NCBI RefSeq assembly: GCF_000152725.1
Contig: NZ_CH724131.1
Location: 523,846-587,845, forward strand
Direction: 5' to 3'
Origin: Pseudooceanicola batsensis HTCC2597
GTDB taxonomy: Bacteria; Pseudomonadota; Alphaproteobacteria; Rhodobacterales; Rhodobacteraceae
DNA: 64,000 nt
The notes below the pieces were generated by a model, which saw only the letters and a list, made by a program, of their open reading frames with translations, did not search any database and was not told where the DNA came from. A program made the translations under genes and the position numbers. This document shows, piece by piece, positions 53,094 to 64,000 of this stretch; position 1 is the first letter of the stretch, and each line of letters opens with the position of its first letter.

Positions 53094-54400
53094 CATTACT
53101 CTTTCCGACATAAACTACATCGAGAACATCATCAGCTCCGGTCAAAGCTATTATCAAGCATACGACCGAATTGCGACCTATCTTCCCGCTGATTCTGCGC
53201 AACGTTTCTAGTTTGAGCAGGCCTCCATAATTAACAGGATGAACGGTATTCACGTTTCGGCACAAAACGACTTGCCTGGGAGGTTCATTCTCACGTACTC
53301 ACAGTATGGTTTGCTTCTTGATGGCGTGTCCGCAAATCTCTCAAACCCATCAAACGCGATCGCTCTTAATGTGCTCTCAGACATCGCCGACAGCGGACAA
53401 ATTCCCACAATGGCCGTCATGCTGAATAACGACATTGGCTCAGCTTTGAATATCGGTGGGCAGACAATCGGCGGTTGGGCTGGCGCGTTTTACTACTGGA
53501 ATTTGCCGTATGGCGGTAGCGGTGCAACGGTGGGGTCGGTGATCGTCGGCGATCCGGTTCATATGAGAAGTTCATTCTATCCTCGGCAGTAGCAACCATA
53601 GCAGTGATTGGGTAAGAAGGGTACCAGCTTCTGAACGGCCTTGGCGGTGCAATTGCGGAAGCTCGAAGAGTGATACAAACTGTGCTTGGAGCAGATCTGC
53701 CAGCAAGCATTCAAAATGAAATTCTTGAGGTCGTGGTCGACACTATGGCCAATGGCCAGATCGGTGGTTCGATCGACAATTTTGGCACTTGGACTTATGA
53801 TCGCAGTTCGGGCCGTTACTATACTGTCTCAAACTCCGGTGACGTAGTGTTCGCAACCCCCGCCCAGCAGGAATATCTCGACGCGAGGCGTGATGTACGG
53901 CTGAACTTGGATAGCCACGATTTGAACCATCTCGATGAGATCATTGAGCAACTTGATCGACATTCCTATTGTTTTATCCGGGACGGCTGTCCTGACCATT
54001 GACGGCCACGAATCCATCGACTCCTCAGTCCCGGGAGACCTCGTCCTTGCCTTTGACCCCTCGACCGATCTCGGTGGTGCCTTGGTTCCGAAGCGGGTGG
54101 TGCGGCTGTTCCACAACGAGACTGACCTGGCGTCTGGGGGGCGAGGATCGCGAGTTGACCGTAACGCCGGGGCATCGATTCCTCGACATGGAGGGACGGT
54201 TCCGGCGGATTGACGAGATCATTAAGGATGCCGCGCCGACCGTGGTGCTGGCCGATGGTGCGCTCGCGCAGGTCCGGGCTGAGCGGATTGTCTGGTCAGA
54301 GGCCACCCGGCATCTCTATGAGGAGGTCGGGGCGGTCGCAATGGACGCGGGCGACGGGCTGGCGCGTCGCGTGGGCGGTGCCTGGCGCAGTTATAACTAA
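53086..54400 (+). pseudogene. Decayed Hint-domain exoprotein
   Basis: Starts ATG 53086, overlapping the previous gene by eight bases (MTDITLSDINYIENIISSGQ). A TAG interrupts it at 53209-53211 (QRF-stop-FEQASI), then GRFILTYSQYGLLLDG to IGGWAGAFYYWNL. Around 53585 the frame changes to SAVATIAVIG, followed by TAA 53613 and then EGYQLLNGLGGAIAEARRVI, a glycine-rich hydrophobic stretch. Near 53978 the frame shifts again at a Cys (YCFI / GTAVLTIDGHESI), the first Cys of a Hint domain; the Hint continues SVPGDLVLAFDP, shifts near 54130 (NETD / RLTWRLGGEDREL), TPGHRFLD, and ends GGAWRSYN-stop at 54400, before the usual FEVED...VHN end. So the gene holds two nonsense codons, about three frameshifts and a truncation. 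Confidence 0.75.
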
Positions 54401-54492
54401 GGTAGTGGACAGTGCTCCCCGTGTTTTTCCACTTCGCGCCACTTCCATTCGGCATCCGATTTGCCCCTCTGAAAGTCTGAAAGGAAGCCAGA

Positions 54493-55533
54493 ATGGCCAA
54501 GCAGCCTCTTGAGAAGAACGAACGCTTGAAGCGCCGTTTCTTGGACTACCGCAAATATGCGCGCCAACTGTCGGACAAGACACTCGACCGGGAGTTGGCC
54601 GCGCTGGAACGGTTCGACGTCTGGAATGGGCGCAAGGATTCCGAAAAGTTCCACATCGAATGGGCGATGGGCTTTCGCACCTACTTAGAACGGGCCAAGG
54701 GCGCGACCGGCAAACCCCTCAGCAAATCCACCACCAGCGCGATCATGGCCACCATGCGCGAGTTCACGATCTGGCTTTCCCAGCAAGACGGCTTCCGCAG
54801 CCGGATCAGAGCGCCAGATGCCGACTACTTCAACCTGTCGCGCCGCGACGAAGCCGAAGCCCGTGCATCGTCTCGCCGTCCGGCTCTTAGCATTAAGCAG
54901 GCTAAACACGCGCTAGACTTAATGCCCTCGACCACCCCGCGCGAGATGCGCGACAAGGCTGTCTTTGCCATGCTCTGCCTGACCGGCATCCGTGTGGGCG
55001 CATTAATCAGCCTGCGCCTCCGGCATGTCGATCTGGACGAGAAATCCGTGACGCAGAATCCGCGCGAAGTGGCGACGAAATTCGGCAAGCGCATCGATAC
55101 GTTCTTTGCAAAAGGCTTCCCCGAGGCCGAAGCCGCCTTGCGCGCTTGGATCACCTACCTGGAAGACGAAGCGTTCTATGGCCCGCATGACCCGCTGTTC
55201 CCCGCCACAGCCATCGCGACGCACGCCAGCACTGGCTTTGTCGCCGAAGGCTTCGACCGTCGCCCGTGGAAAAGCACGGAACCCGTCCGAAAGATCGTCA
55301 ACACCGCGTTCCAAGTCGCCAAGCTGGATAGTTTCGGCCCACACGCCTTCCGTCACATGCTCGCCCGCCACGCGGCGAAGAACTGCAATTCGGTCGCGGA
55401 AATCGTCGCCACAGCGCAGAACCTCGGTCACTCCGATGTGCTGACCACCCTGCGCAGTTACGGCCAAATCAGCCGGGAACGCCAGCGCGCATTGATCACG
55501 GGCGTGTCTGGCGACGATGTGTTAGAGGACTGA
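54493..55533 (+). CDS. Site-specific tyrosine recombinase
   Basis: 346 aa with a SAM-like core-binding domain (about 10-105) and a catalytic domain. Box I Arg in LTGIRVGALISLRLRHVD (about 170), HAFRHMLARHAAK (His-x-x-Arg about 289-293), GHSD, and the nucleophile Tyr in LTTLRSYGQISRERQR (about 328). Intact, no stop. It lies 102 bases from the tRNA-Ser 3' end, typical for an integrase beside its attachment site. It is different from the dead P4-type integrase at the other end. Confidence 0.88.
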   Translation: MAKQPLEKNERLKRRFLDYRKYARQLSDKTLDRELAALERFDVWNGRKDSEKFHIEWAMGFRTYLERAKGATGKPLSKSTTSAIMATMREFTIWLSQQDGFRSRIRAPDADYFNLSRRDEAEARASSRRPALSIKQAKHALDLMPSTTPREMRDKAVFAMLCLTGIRVGALISLRLRHVDLDEKSVTQNPREVATKFGKRIDTFFAKGFPEAEAALRAWITYLEDEAFYGPHDPLFPATAIATHASTGFVAEGFDRRPWKSTEPVRKIVNTAFQVAKLDSFGPHAFRHMLARHAAKNCNSVAEIVATAQNLGHSDVLTTLRSYGQISRERQRALITGVSGDDVLED

Positions 55534-55560
55534 CCGAGGCCATTCAAAGACCTGCCGAAC

Positions 55561-55579
55561 GTGGGAACAAGTGTGGGAA
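55561..55579 (+). repeat. Second copy of the 19-base GTGGGAA repeat
   Basis: GTGGGAACAAGTGTGGGAA, two mismatches to the copy at 49876. Found between the intact integrase and the tRNA. Together they look like the ends of the element. Confidence 0.6.
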
Positions 55580-55580
55580 A

Positions 55581-55609
55581 GTTGGCAGGGAAGTGACAAA
55601 ATTGCCAAC
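55581..55609. repeat. Inverted repeat by tRNA-Ser
   Basis: GTTGGCA (55581-55587) and TGCCAAC (55603-55609), seven base pairs. It may be an integrase site or a weak terminator; undecided. Confidence 0.4.
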
Positions 55610-55635
55610 AACATCAGGTCGATAGGCTGATGTTG

Positions 55636-55725
55636 TGGCGGAGAGACAGGGATTCGAACCCTGGGACCCCGTGAAGGGTCAACGGTTTTCGAGACCGCCC
55701 CGTTCGACCACTCCGGCACCTCTCC
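55636..55725 (-). tRNA. tRNA-Ser (CGA)
   Basis: Minus strand, 90 bases. The acceptor GGAGAGG pairs with TCTCTCC, discriminator G and encoded CCA. Anticodon loop TCTCGAAAA gives CGA. A long variable arm (TTGACCCTTCACGGGGTCCC) marks it as a class II serine tRNA. T-arm GGGTTCGAATCCC is perfect. The 3' end faces the island and supplies its attachment site. Confidence 0.97.
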
Positions 55726-55869
55726 GCGGGGGTCTGGAGGCGCTACCTAACGGCGATTGTGATGCCGCGCAAGGGGCCTTTTGCATTGCGTCCGCCCGGA
55801 TTTGTCCTAACTTCTGCAGCGTAAAGCAGCAATTCCCGACAAACCGAACAATCCGAGGTGCCGACCGTG

Positions 55870-56703
55870 ATGCGACTTGCCCTCACCCTTCGCAGCATGA
55901 CCCTGACCCTGGTGGTCCTGACCCTGTTGGCCGCGCAGGCGGTCGCGGCCGATCGTGACAAGCTCAGGGCGTTCCTGACGGTGACCGGCTTTGACGTCGC
56001 GCTGGAGAGCATCAAGCTTTCGGCCGAGGATGCGCCGCGGATGCTGGGCCTCGAGGCCGCGGACTTCGGCGCGCAATGGACGCTGATGGCGAAGGATGTC
56101 TTCGACGTGCAGGACATGCAGGCCGATGCTCTGGACATCCTGTCCCAGACGCTCGACGATGCGGCGCTGGCCCATGCGGCCGACTTCTACGCCTCGGACC
56201 TGGGCCGGCGACTGGTCGAGGCCGAGAACGCCAGCCACATGCGCGACCGCGACGACAAGCGAGACGAGGGGGGGCGGCTGCTGGCGGACCTGCGCGACGA
56301 GGATCCGGAGCGCGTCGAGATCCTGGGCCGCATGCTCGATGCCATCGGGTCTGACGAGCAGAGCCTGCGCGCGGCGCACGAACTGGAAATCCGCTTTCTC
56401 ATGGCGGCGCAGCAGGCTGGCGTCATCCGGCTCCGCCTGGACGAAGAGGGGCTGCGCGCGGCCCAGGCGGAACAGGCCGAGGAGACGATCGAGGCGATGC
56501 GCATTTCGGGGCTCGCCGCTTCGGCCGCGACCTATCGCGACTTTTCCAACGCGGACCTCGAAGCCTATACCGAGGCGCTGGAACACCCCCTGATGCAGGA
56601 GGTCTACGAACTGATGAACGCCGTGCAGTACGAGATCATGGCGGACCGGTTCGAAGAGGTGGCGAGCCGTCTGGGCGAGCTCAATCCCGGGCAGGAGCTC
56701 TAG
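55870..56703 (+). CDS. DUF2059 exported protein (copy 1)
   Basis: 277 aa. Signal segment MTLTLVVLTLLAAQAVAAD. Helical alpha-rich body; two DUF2059-like repeats, with DAALAHAADFYASDLGRRLVEAE (about 100-120) and LEAYTEALEHPLMQEVYELM (about 235-255): the DUF2059 hallmark of a helix ending in a small-residue-rich G-x-x-L/V-x-x. Function unknown. Start could also be GTG 55858 or 55867. Two bases before copy 2. Confidence 0.75.
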   Translation: MRLALTLRSMTLTLVVLTLLAAQAVAADRDKLRAFLTVTGFDVALESIKLSAEDAPRMLGLEAADFGAQWTLMAKDVFDVQDMQADALDILSQTLDDAALAHAADFYASDLGRRLVEAENASHMRDRDDKRDEGGRLLADLRDEDPERVEILGRMLDAIGSDEQSLRAAHELEIRFLMAAQQAGVIRLRLDEEGLRAAQAEQAEETIEAMRISGLAASAATYRDFSNADLEAYTEALEHPLMQEVYELMNAVQYEIMADRFEEVASRLGELNPGQEL

Positions 56704-56705
56704 CC

Positions 56706-57545
56706 ATGCTGCGCGGTCTCCTGCTTGCGCTCTGCCTCGCCGCGATGCCCGCGCTGCCGGCGGCGGCCCGGACCGACGCACCGCCGGTCGCGACGCAGGA
56801 AGACCGCGAGCGCCTGTGGTCGGCGCTCGGACTGGGCGAGGCGCTGGAAATCATGCGCGACGAGGGGCGGGCGATGTCCCGTGACATCGCCATGGATTAC
56901 CTGGCCGACCGGGCGGACGGCAGCTGGACCCGCACGGTGGCCCGCATCTACGACCCCGAGGCGATGAGCGATGTGATGCGCGCGGCGTTCTTCTCGGACA
57001 TGGAGGATGCCGATCCGCAGCCGATGCTGTCCTTCTTCGAATCCCGGCTGGGCCAGCGGATCGTGGCGCTCGAAATGACGGCGCGCCGGGCCTTTCTGGA
57101 CAGCGACACCGAAGAGGCCGCGCGCGATCTGGTGCGCGAGGGCGCTGTGCCGGAGGACAGGATCGCGCTGATCGACGAGTTCATCGCGGTGAACGACCTT
57201 GTCGCCCTCAATACCTCCGGCTCCATGAACACCAACGTGGCCTTCCTGTCCGGCCTCTCGCAGGCCGAGCTCTTCGCGATGAGCGAACAGGAGATCCTCG
57301 ACCGGGTGTGGAGCGATGCCGAAGGCAACCGCGCAGATACCGAGGAATGGCTGCGCGCCTATCTCGCCACGGCCTATCGCCCGCTCGCCGACGACGAGAT
57401 ACGGGCCTATATCGACTTCTCCCGGACCGAGGCCGGACAGCGGCTGAACCGGGCGCTCTTCGCCGGGTTCGGAGAGATGTACGTTCAGCAGTATCACGCC
57501 CTCGGGCTGGCGGTGGCGCGGCAGCTTACGGCCAAGGACATCTAG
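56706..57545 (+). CDS. DUF2059 exported protein (copy 2)
   Basis: 279 aa with signal peptide MLRGLLLALCLAAMPALPAA. Same build as copy 1: FFESRLGQRIVALEMTAR (about 118) and DDEIRAYIDFSRTEAGQRLNRAL (about 230), the DUF2059 consensus. So these are tandem paralogues in one operon. Function unknown; probably periplasmic. Confidence 0.78.
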   Translation: MLRGLLLALCLAAMPALPAAARTDAPPVATQEDRERLWSALGLGEALEIMRDEGRAMSRDIAMDYLADRADGSWTRTVARIYDPEAMSDVMRAAFFSDMEDADPQPMLSFFESRLGQRIVALEMTARRAFLDSDTEEAARDLVREGAVPEDRIALIDEFIAVNDLVALNTSGSMNTNVAFLSGLSQAELFAMSEQEILDRVWSDAEGNRADTEEWLRAYLATAYRPLADDEIRAYIDFSRTEAGQRLNRALFAGFGEMYVQQYHALGLAVARQLTAKDI

Positions 57546-57721
57546 GGGCCGCGACCCCTTGACTTGCATGGGAATCCTACGTATCAGCCCGCATCCCGGC
57601 AGGCGTTCCGCCCGCGCGGGCCATAGACAATTCGCCCTAGCAGGGCGCGCAGTTCGACGGCGGGTCAACCCGGAAACGCCCATGCGGGGGCCAGAGGACG
57701 CGGTAGAGAAGGAAGACACAG

Positions 57722-58432
57722 ATGTTTGCGGTCCTCAAGACCGGCGGTAAGCAGTATCGCGTCAAGTCCGGCGACATGCTCCGCGTGGAAAAGCTGGCAG
57801 CCGATGCCGGCGAGAAAGTCCAGTTCAACGAGATTCTGATGGTGGGTGGCGACGATCTGGTCGTCGGTGCGCCTCTGGTCGACGATGCCGGCGTGCAGGC
57901 CGAGGTCGTGGATCAGATCAAGGGCGACAAGCTCATCCATTATGTCAAGCGCCGCCGGAAGCACTCCTCGCAGCGCAAGAAGGGCCACCGCCAGCAGCTC
58001 ACCCTGCTGCGGGTGACCGACATCCTGGCCTCGGGCGCGGGCAAGTCCGGCGTCAAGGCGGCTGTCGGCGCAAGCGCGCTCGGCGCCCCCGGTCCCAAGG
58101 TCACCATGACCAACAAGACCGAAGAGGCCGAACTGGCGGCCGAGGTGCACAATGCGGCCCCCGAAGCCACGGCCGAGGCAGCCCCCAAGGCCGAGCCCAA
58201 GAAGGCCGCGCCGAAGAAGGCCGCCAAGACCGATGGCGCGGACGACCTCAAGGAATTGTCCGGCGTCGGCCCCGCGCTCGAGAAGAAGCTGCACGAGGCC
58301 GGTGTGACCACCTTCGCGCAGATCGCGGCATGGACCGAAGCGGACATCGCCGAAATGGACGAGAAACTGTCTTTCAAAGGCCGGATCGAGCGTGAAGGCT
58401 GGGTCGAACAGGCCAAGGAAAAGACGAAGTAA
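57722..58432 (+). CDS. rplU: Ribosomal protein L21 with C-terminal extension
   Basis: 236 aa. Residues 1-103 are normal L21 (MFAVLKTGGKQYRVKSGD, VKRRRKHSSQRKKGHRQQL). Then an Ala/Lys-rich linker (about 130-165), and a C-terminal helix-hairpin-helix-like part (DDLKELSGVGPALEKKLHEA, TFAQIAAWTEADIA). This fusion is known from other Rhodobacterales L21 proteins. HHH modules usually contact nucleic acid. rpmA follows. Confidence 0.95.
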   Translation: MFAVLKTGGKQYRVKSGDMLRVEKLAADAGEKVQFNEILMVGGDDLVVGAPLVDDAGVQAEVVDQIKGDKLIHYVKRRRKHSSQRKKGHRQQLTLLRVTDILASGAGKSGVKAAVGASALGAPGPKVTMTNKTEEAELAAEVHNAAPEATAEAAPKAEPKKAAPKKAAKTDGADDLKELSGVGPALEKKLHEAGVTTFAQIAAWTEADIAEMDEKLSFKGRIEREGWVEQAKEKTK

Positions 58433-58446
58433 GAGGAGTCTGACAC

Positions 58447-58716
58447 ATGGCACATAAAAAAGCTGGCGGTTCATCCCGCAACGGTCGCGACTCCGCCGGT
58501 CGCCGTCTCGGCATCAAGAAATACGGTGGCGAAGCCGTCATCCCGGGCAACATCATCTGCCGTCAGCGGGGCACCAAGTGGTGGCCGGGCGAAGGCGTGG
58601 GCCTGGGCAAGGATCACACCATCTTTGCGACCGTCGTAGGTCAGGTGACGTTCCACAAGGGCCTCAAGGGCCGCACCTTCATTTCGGTGCTGCCAGCGGC
58701 GGAGGCCGCCGAGTAA
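58447..58716 (+). CDS. rpmA: Ribosomal protein L27
   Basis: 89 aa. [20 protein letters not shown] at the start is the L27 tail that reaches into the peptidyl-transferase centre; then [20 protein letters not shown]. No N-terminal propeptide. Follows rplU in the conserved order and ends at a terminator. Confidence 0.97.
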   Translation: MAHKKAGGSSRNGRDSAGRRLGIKKYGGEAVIPGNIICRQRGTKWWPGEGVGLGKDHTIFATVVGQVTFHKGLKGRTFISVLPAAEAAE

Positions 58717-58743
58717 GCCGACCTTAGGCTGATGACACATCAG

Positions 58744-58774
58744 AAGGGGATCGGCGGAAGCGCCGGTCCCCTTT
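58744..58774 (+). terminator. rpmA terminator
   Basis: AAGGGGATCGGCG and CGCCGGTCCCCTT form a stem of about 12 bp with a GAAG loop, followed by a short T tract. Ends the rplU-rpmA transcript. Confidence 0.75.
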
Positions 58775-58806
58775 GACGTTAGGGAGCCCGAAGGGAGGGT
58801 GACGTC

Positions 58807-59358
58807 ATGGAAGGCACAATGAACCTCGTTCCGGAGATCAAGGGCGACGGCCTTGTCCTGCGCCCCGTGCGCCGGTCGGATTCCGGCCTCATCGAGCTCT
58901 ACGGTTCCGACGACCGTGTGGCCCGCATGACGACTTCGATTCCGCATCCGCTCCCGCCCGGCTCCACCGATGCCTTCGTTGCCCGCGCGATGAGCGGCCT
59001 GGGCGGGGAACTGGTCTGGGTCATGGATGCCTCGCCCTTTGGCGGGGCGGAACTCAAGGGCCTGATCAGCCTCGAACGGATGGATCCGGGACCGCGCGGC
59101 GGGTCGCAGTCGGAAATCGGCTACTGGGTGGCGCCGGCCTGGTGGAACACCGGTCTCGCCTCGGCCGCCGTCCAGGCCCTGGTCGATGCCAACCCGCTGA
59201 ACGACGACACCCTGTTCGGCAGCGTCTTTCAGGACAATCCGGCCTCGGCCCGCGTCCTCACGAATGCCGGTTTCCAGTACGTGGGCGATGCCGAAAGCTT
59301 TTCGGTCGCCCGCAACGCCAAGGTCCCCACCTGGACCTATATCCGAAAACTGAATTGA
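58807..59358 (+). CDS. GNAT-family acetyltransferase
   Basis: 183 aa of the RimJ/RimL-like GNAT type. Opening LVLRPVRRSDSGLIELYGSD, then SEIGYWVAPAWWNTGLASAA with the acetyl-CoA loop, and FQDNPASARVLTNAGFQYVGDA, the classical end. Acceptor unknown. GGGAGGG upstream of ATG 58807. Probably co-transcribed with obgE. Confidence 0.87.
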   Translation: MEGTMNLVPEIKGDGLVLRPVRRSDSGLIELYGSDDRVARMTTSIPHPLPPGSTDAFVARAMSGLGGELVWVMDASPFGGAELKGLISLERMDPGPRGGSQSEIGYWVAPAWWNTGLASAAVQALVDANPLNDDTLFGSVFQDNPASARVLTNAGFQYVGDAESFSVARNAKVPTWTYIRKLN

Positions 59359-59375
59359 GCCGCGGGTCACGCTGA

Positions 59376-61570
<2,195 letters not shown>

Positions 61571-61581
61571 AAGGACGCATT

Positions 61582-62847
<1,266 letters not shown>

Positions 62848-62849
62848 GT

Positions 62850-63455
62850 TCAGGCGGGCAGGCGGATGGTGATGCCTTCGCCCGCCGTCACGACCAGGGC
62901 GGCGACGCCCCGGTCGGCCAGCTGGCCGCTGAGAAAGGCGAACTGGACCTGCGCGGGAACCACATCCGCGACGCCGACCGCATTGGAGGCGAGCATCCGC
63001 CACAGCGCCGGATCGGGCCGGTCGGGATCCGCCGGCCCGGAGACCGTCCAGCCCTGGCCGCCGGTCGCCACCGAGATCGTTCCGCCGCGGGGCATCGCGC
63101 TTTCCAGGCACATCATGGCGAGGAAGACCTCCTGCGTCTCGCGGCGCGTGCAGGTCTCGACCGGAATCCAGTCATGGCGGATCCGGCCGGCCCGGCCGAT
63201 GTCCGACAGGGTGCCGCAGATCTCCTGCGGCGACATCGGCTGACCGGCCCCCGCCAGCCCGAAGGCGATTCGCAGAAACCGGATGCGGGCCGAGGCGTTG
63301 TTCACGCTGTCCTCGATCAGCGCCAGTTCCGGACCGGCCTGCCGCTCCATCGCGAGCAGTTCCACGCCGTTCTGGATCGCCCCCACGGGCGAGATCAGGT
63401 CATGGCAGATCCGCGACCCTATCAGAGCGGCGAGCCTTTGATTATCCTGCGTCAT
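62850..63455 (-). CDS. chpT: Histidine phosphotransferase ChpT
   Basis: Relays phosphate from CckA to CtrA in the alphaproteobacterial cell-cycle or differentiation phosphorelay. 201 aa. Phospho-His helix ICHDLISPVGAIQNGVELL (His18) and a degenerate ATP-fold C-terminal domain (FLAMMCLESAMPRGG, VATGGQGW). No working kinase motifs, as expected. In Rhodobacterales it affects motility and gene-transfer-agent genes. Divergent from the DUF3553 gene. Confidence 0.9.
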   Translation of the reverse strand: MTQDNQRLAALIGSRICHDLISPVGAIQNGVELLAMERQAGPELALIEDSVNNASARIRFLRIAFGLAGAGQPMSPQEICGTLSDIGRAGRIRHDWIPVETCTRRETQEVFLAMMCLESAMPRGGTISVATGGQGWTVSGPADPDRPDPALWRMLASNAVGVADVVPAQVQFAFLSGQLADRGVAALVVTAGEGITIRLPA

Positions 63456-63490
63456 GAACCTTTCCTCGCGCCAACCCTGAAGGAGCCGGA

Positions 63491-63670
63491 ATGTCAGACC
63501 TCAACGCCCTGCTGGAGCCGGGCATGCGCGTCACTCATCCCGACCGGCCGGACTGGGGCGTGGGCCAGGTGCAATCCAACATCGACGGACGGATCACCGT
63601 CAACTTCCCCGAGGCGGGAAAGGTGGTGATCGACGGATCGCGTGTGGCTTTGGTCCCATACTACGCCTGA
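63491..63670 (+). CDS. DUF3553 family protein (59 aa)
   Basis: Small protein starting MSDLNALLEPGMRVTHPDRP, with DWGVGQVQSNIDGRITVNFP and ending ALVPYYA. It matches the DUF3553 family by its VxHPxxPxWGxGQVQS core, often a beta-barrel. GGAG Shine-Dalgarno. Function unknown; next to chpT in several relatives by recollection. Confidence 0.83.
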   Translation: MSDLNALLEPGMRVTHPDRPDWGVGQVQSNIDGRITVNFPEAGKVVIDGSRVALVPYYA

Positions 63671-63789
63671 CAGTTCAGCCAGATCATCCTGCTCCGACAA
63701 TCCTTTCATATTGGTTAACAGAAGGTGAAAAGTGGGGCGGCCGCCGGGGATTGCGCTTTCCCGGCACGCTGCCTAAACCTCAGCCCCAC

Positions 63790-64000
63790 ATGACCGGACA
63801 CACTCAGCCCAGGCCCGCAGCCGAACCCGACTTTGCCGTCCGCCTCGCGCGGGACGAGACCGAGGTCGCGGCCGCGCAGCACCTGCGCTATCGCGTCTTC
63901 GTCGAGGAACTGGGCAGCGACGGCGCCATGGTCGATCACGATGCGCAACTCGAACGTGACCGTTTCGATCCGTATTTCGACCACCTGCTCCTGCTCGACC
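63790..64000 (+). CDS. olsB: Probable ornithine acyl-ACP N-acyltransferase, partial
   Basis: Continues past the window edge; about 70 residues visible. VRLARDETEVAAAQHLRYRVFVEELG and ERDRFDPYFDHLLLLD match OlsB/hemolysin-like GNAT acyltransferases that make lyso-ornithine lipid. The rest and partner olsA are not visible, so this is provisional. Confidence 0.75.
   Translation, partial: MTGHTQPRPAAEPDFAVRLARDETEVAAAQHLRYRVFVEELGSDGAMVDHDAQLERDRFDPYFDHLLLLD

Overview
The window is high-GC alphaproteobacterial chromosome, most likely from Rhodobacteraceae (Roseobacter group). Family-level signs are an RNase E with an acidic insert in its S1 region, the lptF-lptG-lptD-surA-rsmA block, a ChpT phosphotransferase, an L21 protein with a C-terminal helix-hairpin-helix extension, stand-alone Hint-domain proteins, and a TRAP transporter. 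Species cannot be named from the sequence alone.

Layout. 0-7 kb: rne, tusA (minus), ccdA, then a membrane alpha/beta-hydrolase gene overlapping a cytochrome P450 gene. 7.1-7.3 kb: intergenic tandem repeats and a large hairpin between convergent genes. 7.3-13.8 kb: the minus-strand envelope operon lptF-lptG-lptD-surA-rsmA. 13.9-21.2 kb: housekeeping genes pepA, holC, an aspartic protease, marC, an ABC-F ATPase and ndk, then small membrane and regulatory genes. 21.5-36.1 kb: exported and envelope proteins (a Hint protein, two tandem TAP-like hydrolases, an SH3 protein, an LprI-like protein, a CPBP protein, an AraC regulator, a 1210-aa RTX protein with a glycoside-hydrolase-like core, a Tat-exported L,D-transpeptidase and a META/SH3 protein). 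36.2-43.7 kb: a ten-gene thiamin operon thiD-thiO-thiS-thiG-thiE-thiF-thiY-tenA-thiZ-thiX behind a TPP riboswitch. It combines thiazole synthesis with pyrimidine salvage and has no thiC. 43.85-49.24 kb: a TetR-controlled TRAP transporter with a cyclase-family hydrolase and an FAH-family enzyme, looking like uptake and breakdown of an organic acid.

49.25-55.65 kb is a decayed genomic island next to tRNA-Ser(CGA). It starts beside a truncated MFS gene. A tRNA-end-like att remnant follows, then a P4-type integrase killed by a nonsense codon and a 2-nt deletion. A lower-GC section carries a HlyC-like protein lacking its catalytic histidine, an unknown exported protein coupled to it by ATGA, and a Hint-domain exoprotein broken by two nonsense codons and about three frameshifts. 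An intact second tyrosine recombinase abuts the tRNA. This exoprotein module is the most unusual content of the window.

55.8-64 kb returns to core genome: two tandem DUF2059 exported proteins, rplU-rpmA, a GNAT, obgE-proB-proA, convergent chpT, a DUF3553 protein, and the start of a probable olsB cut by the window edge.
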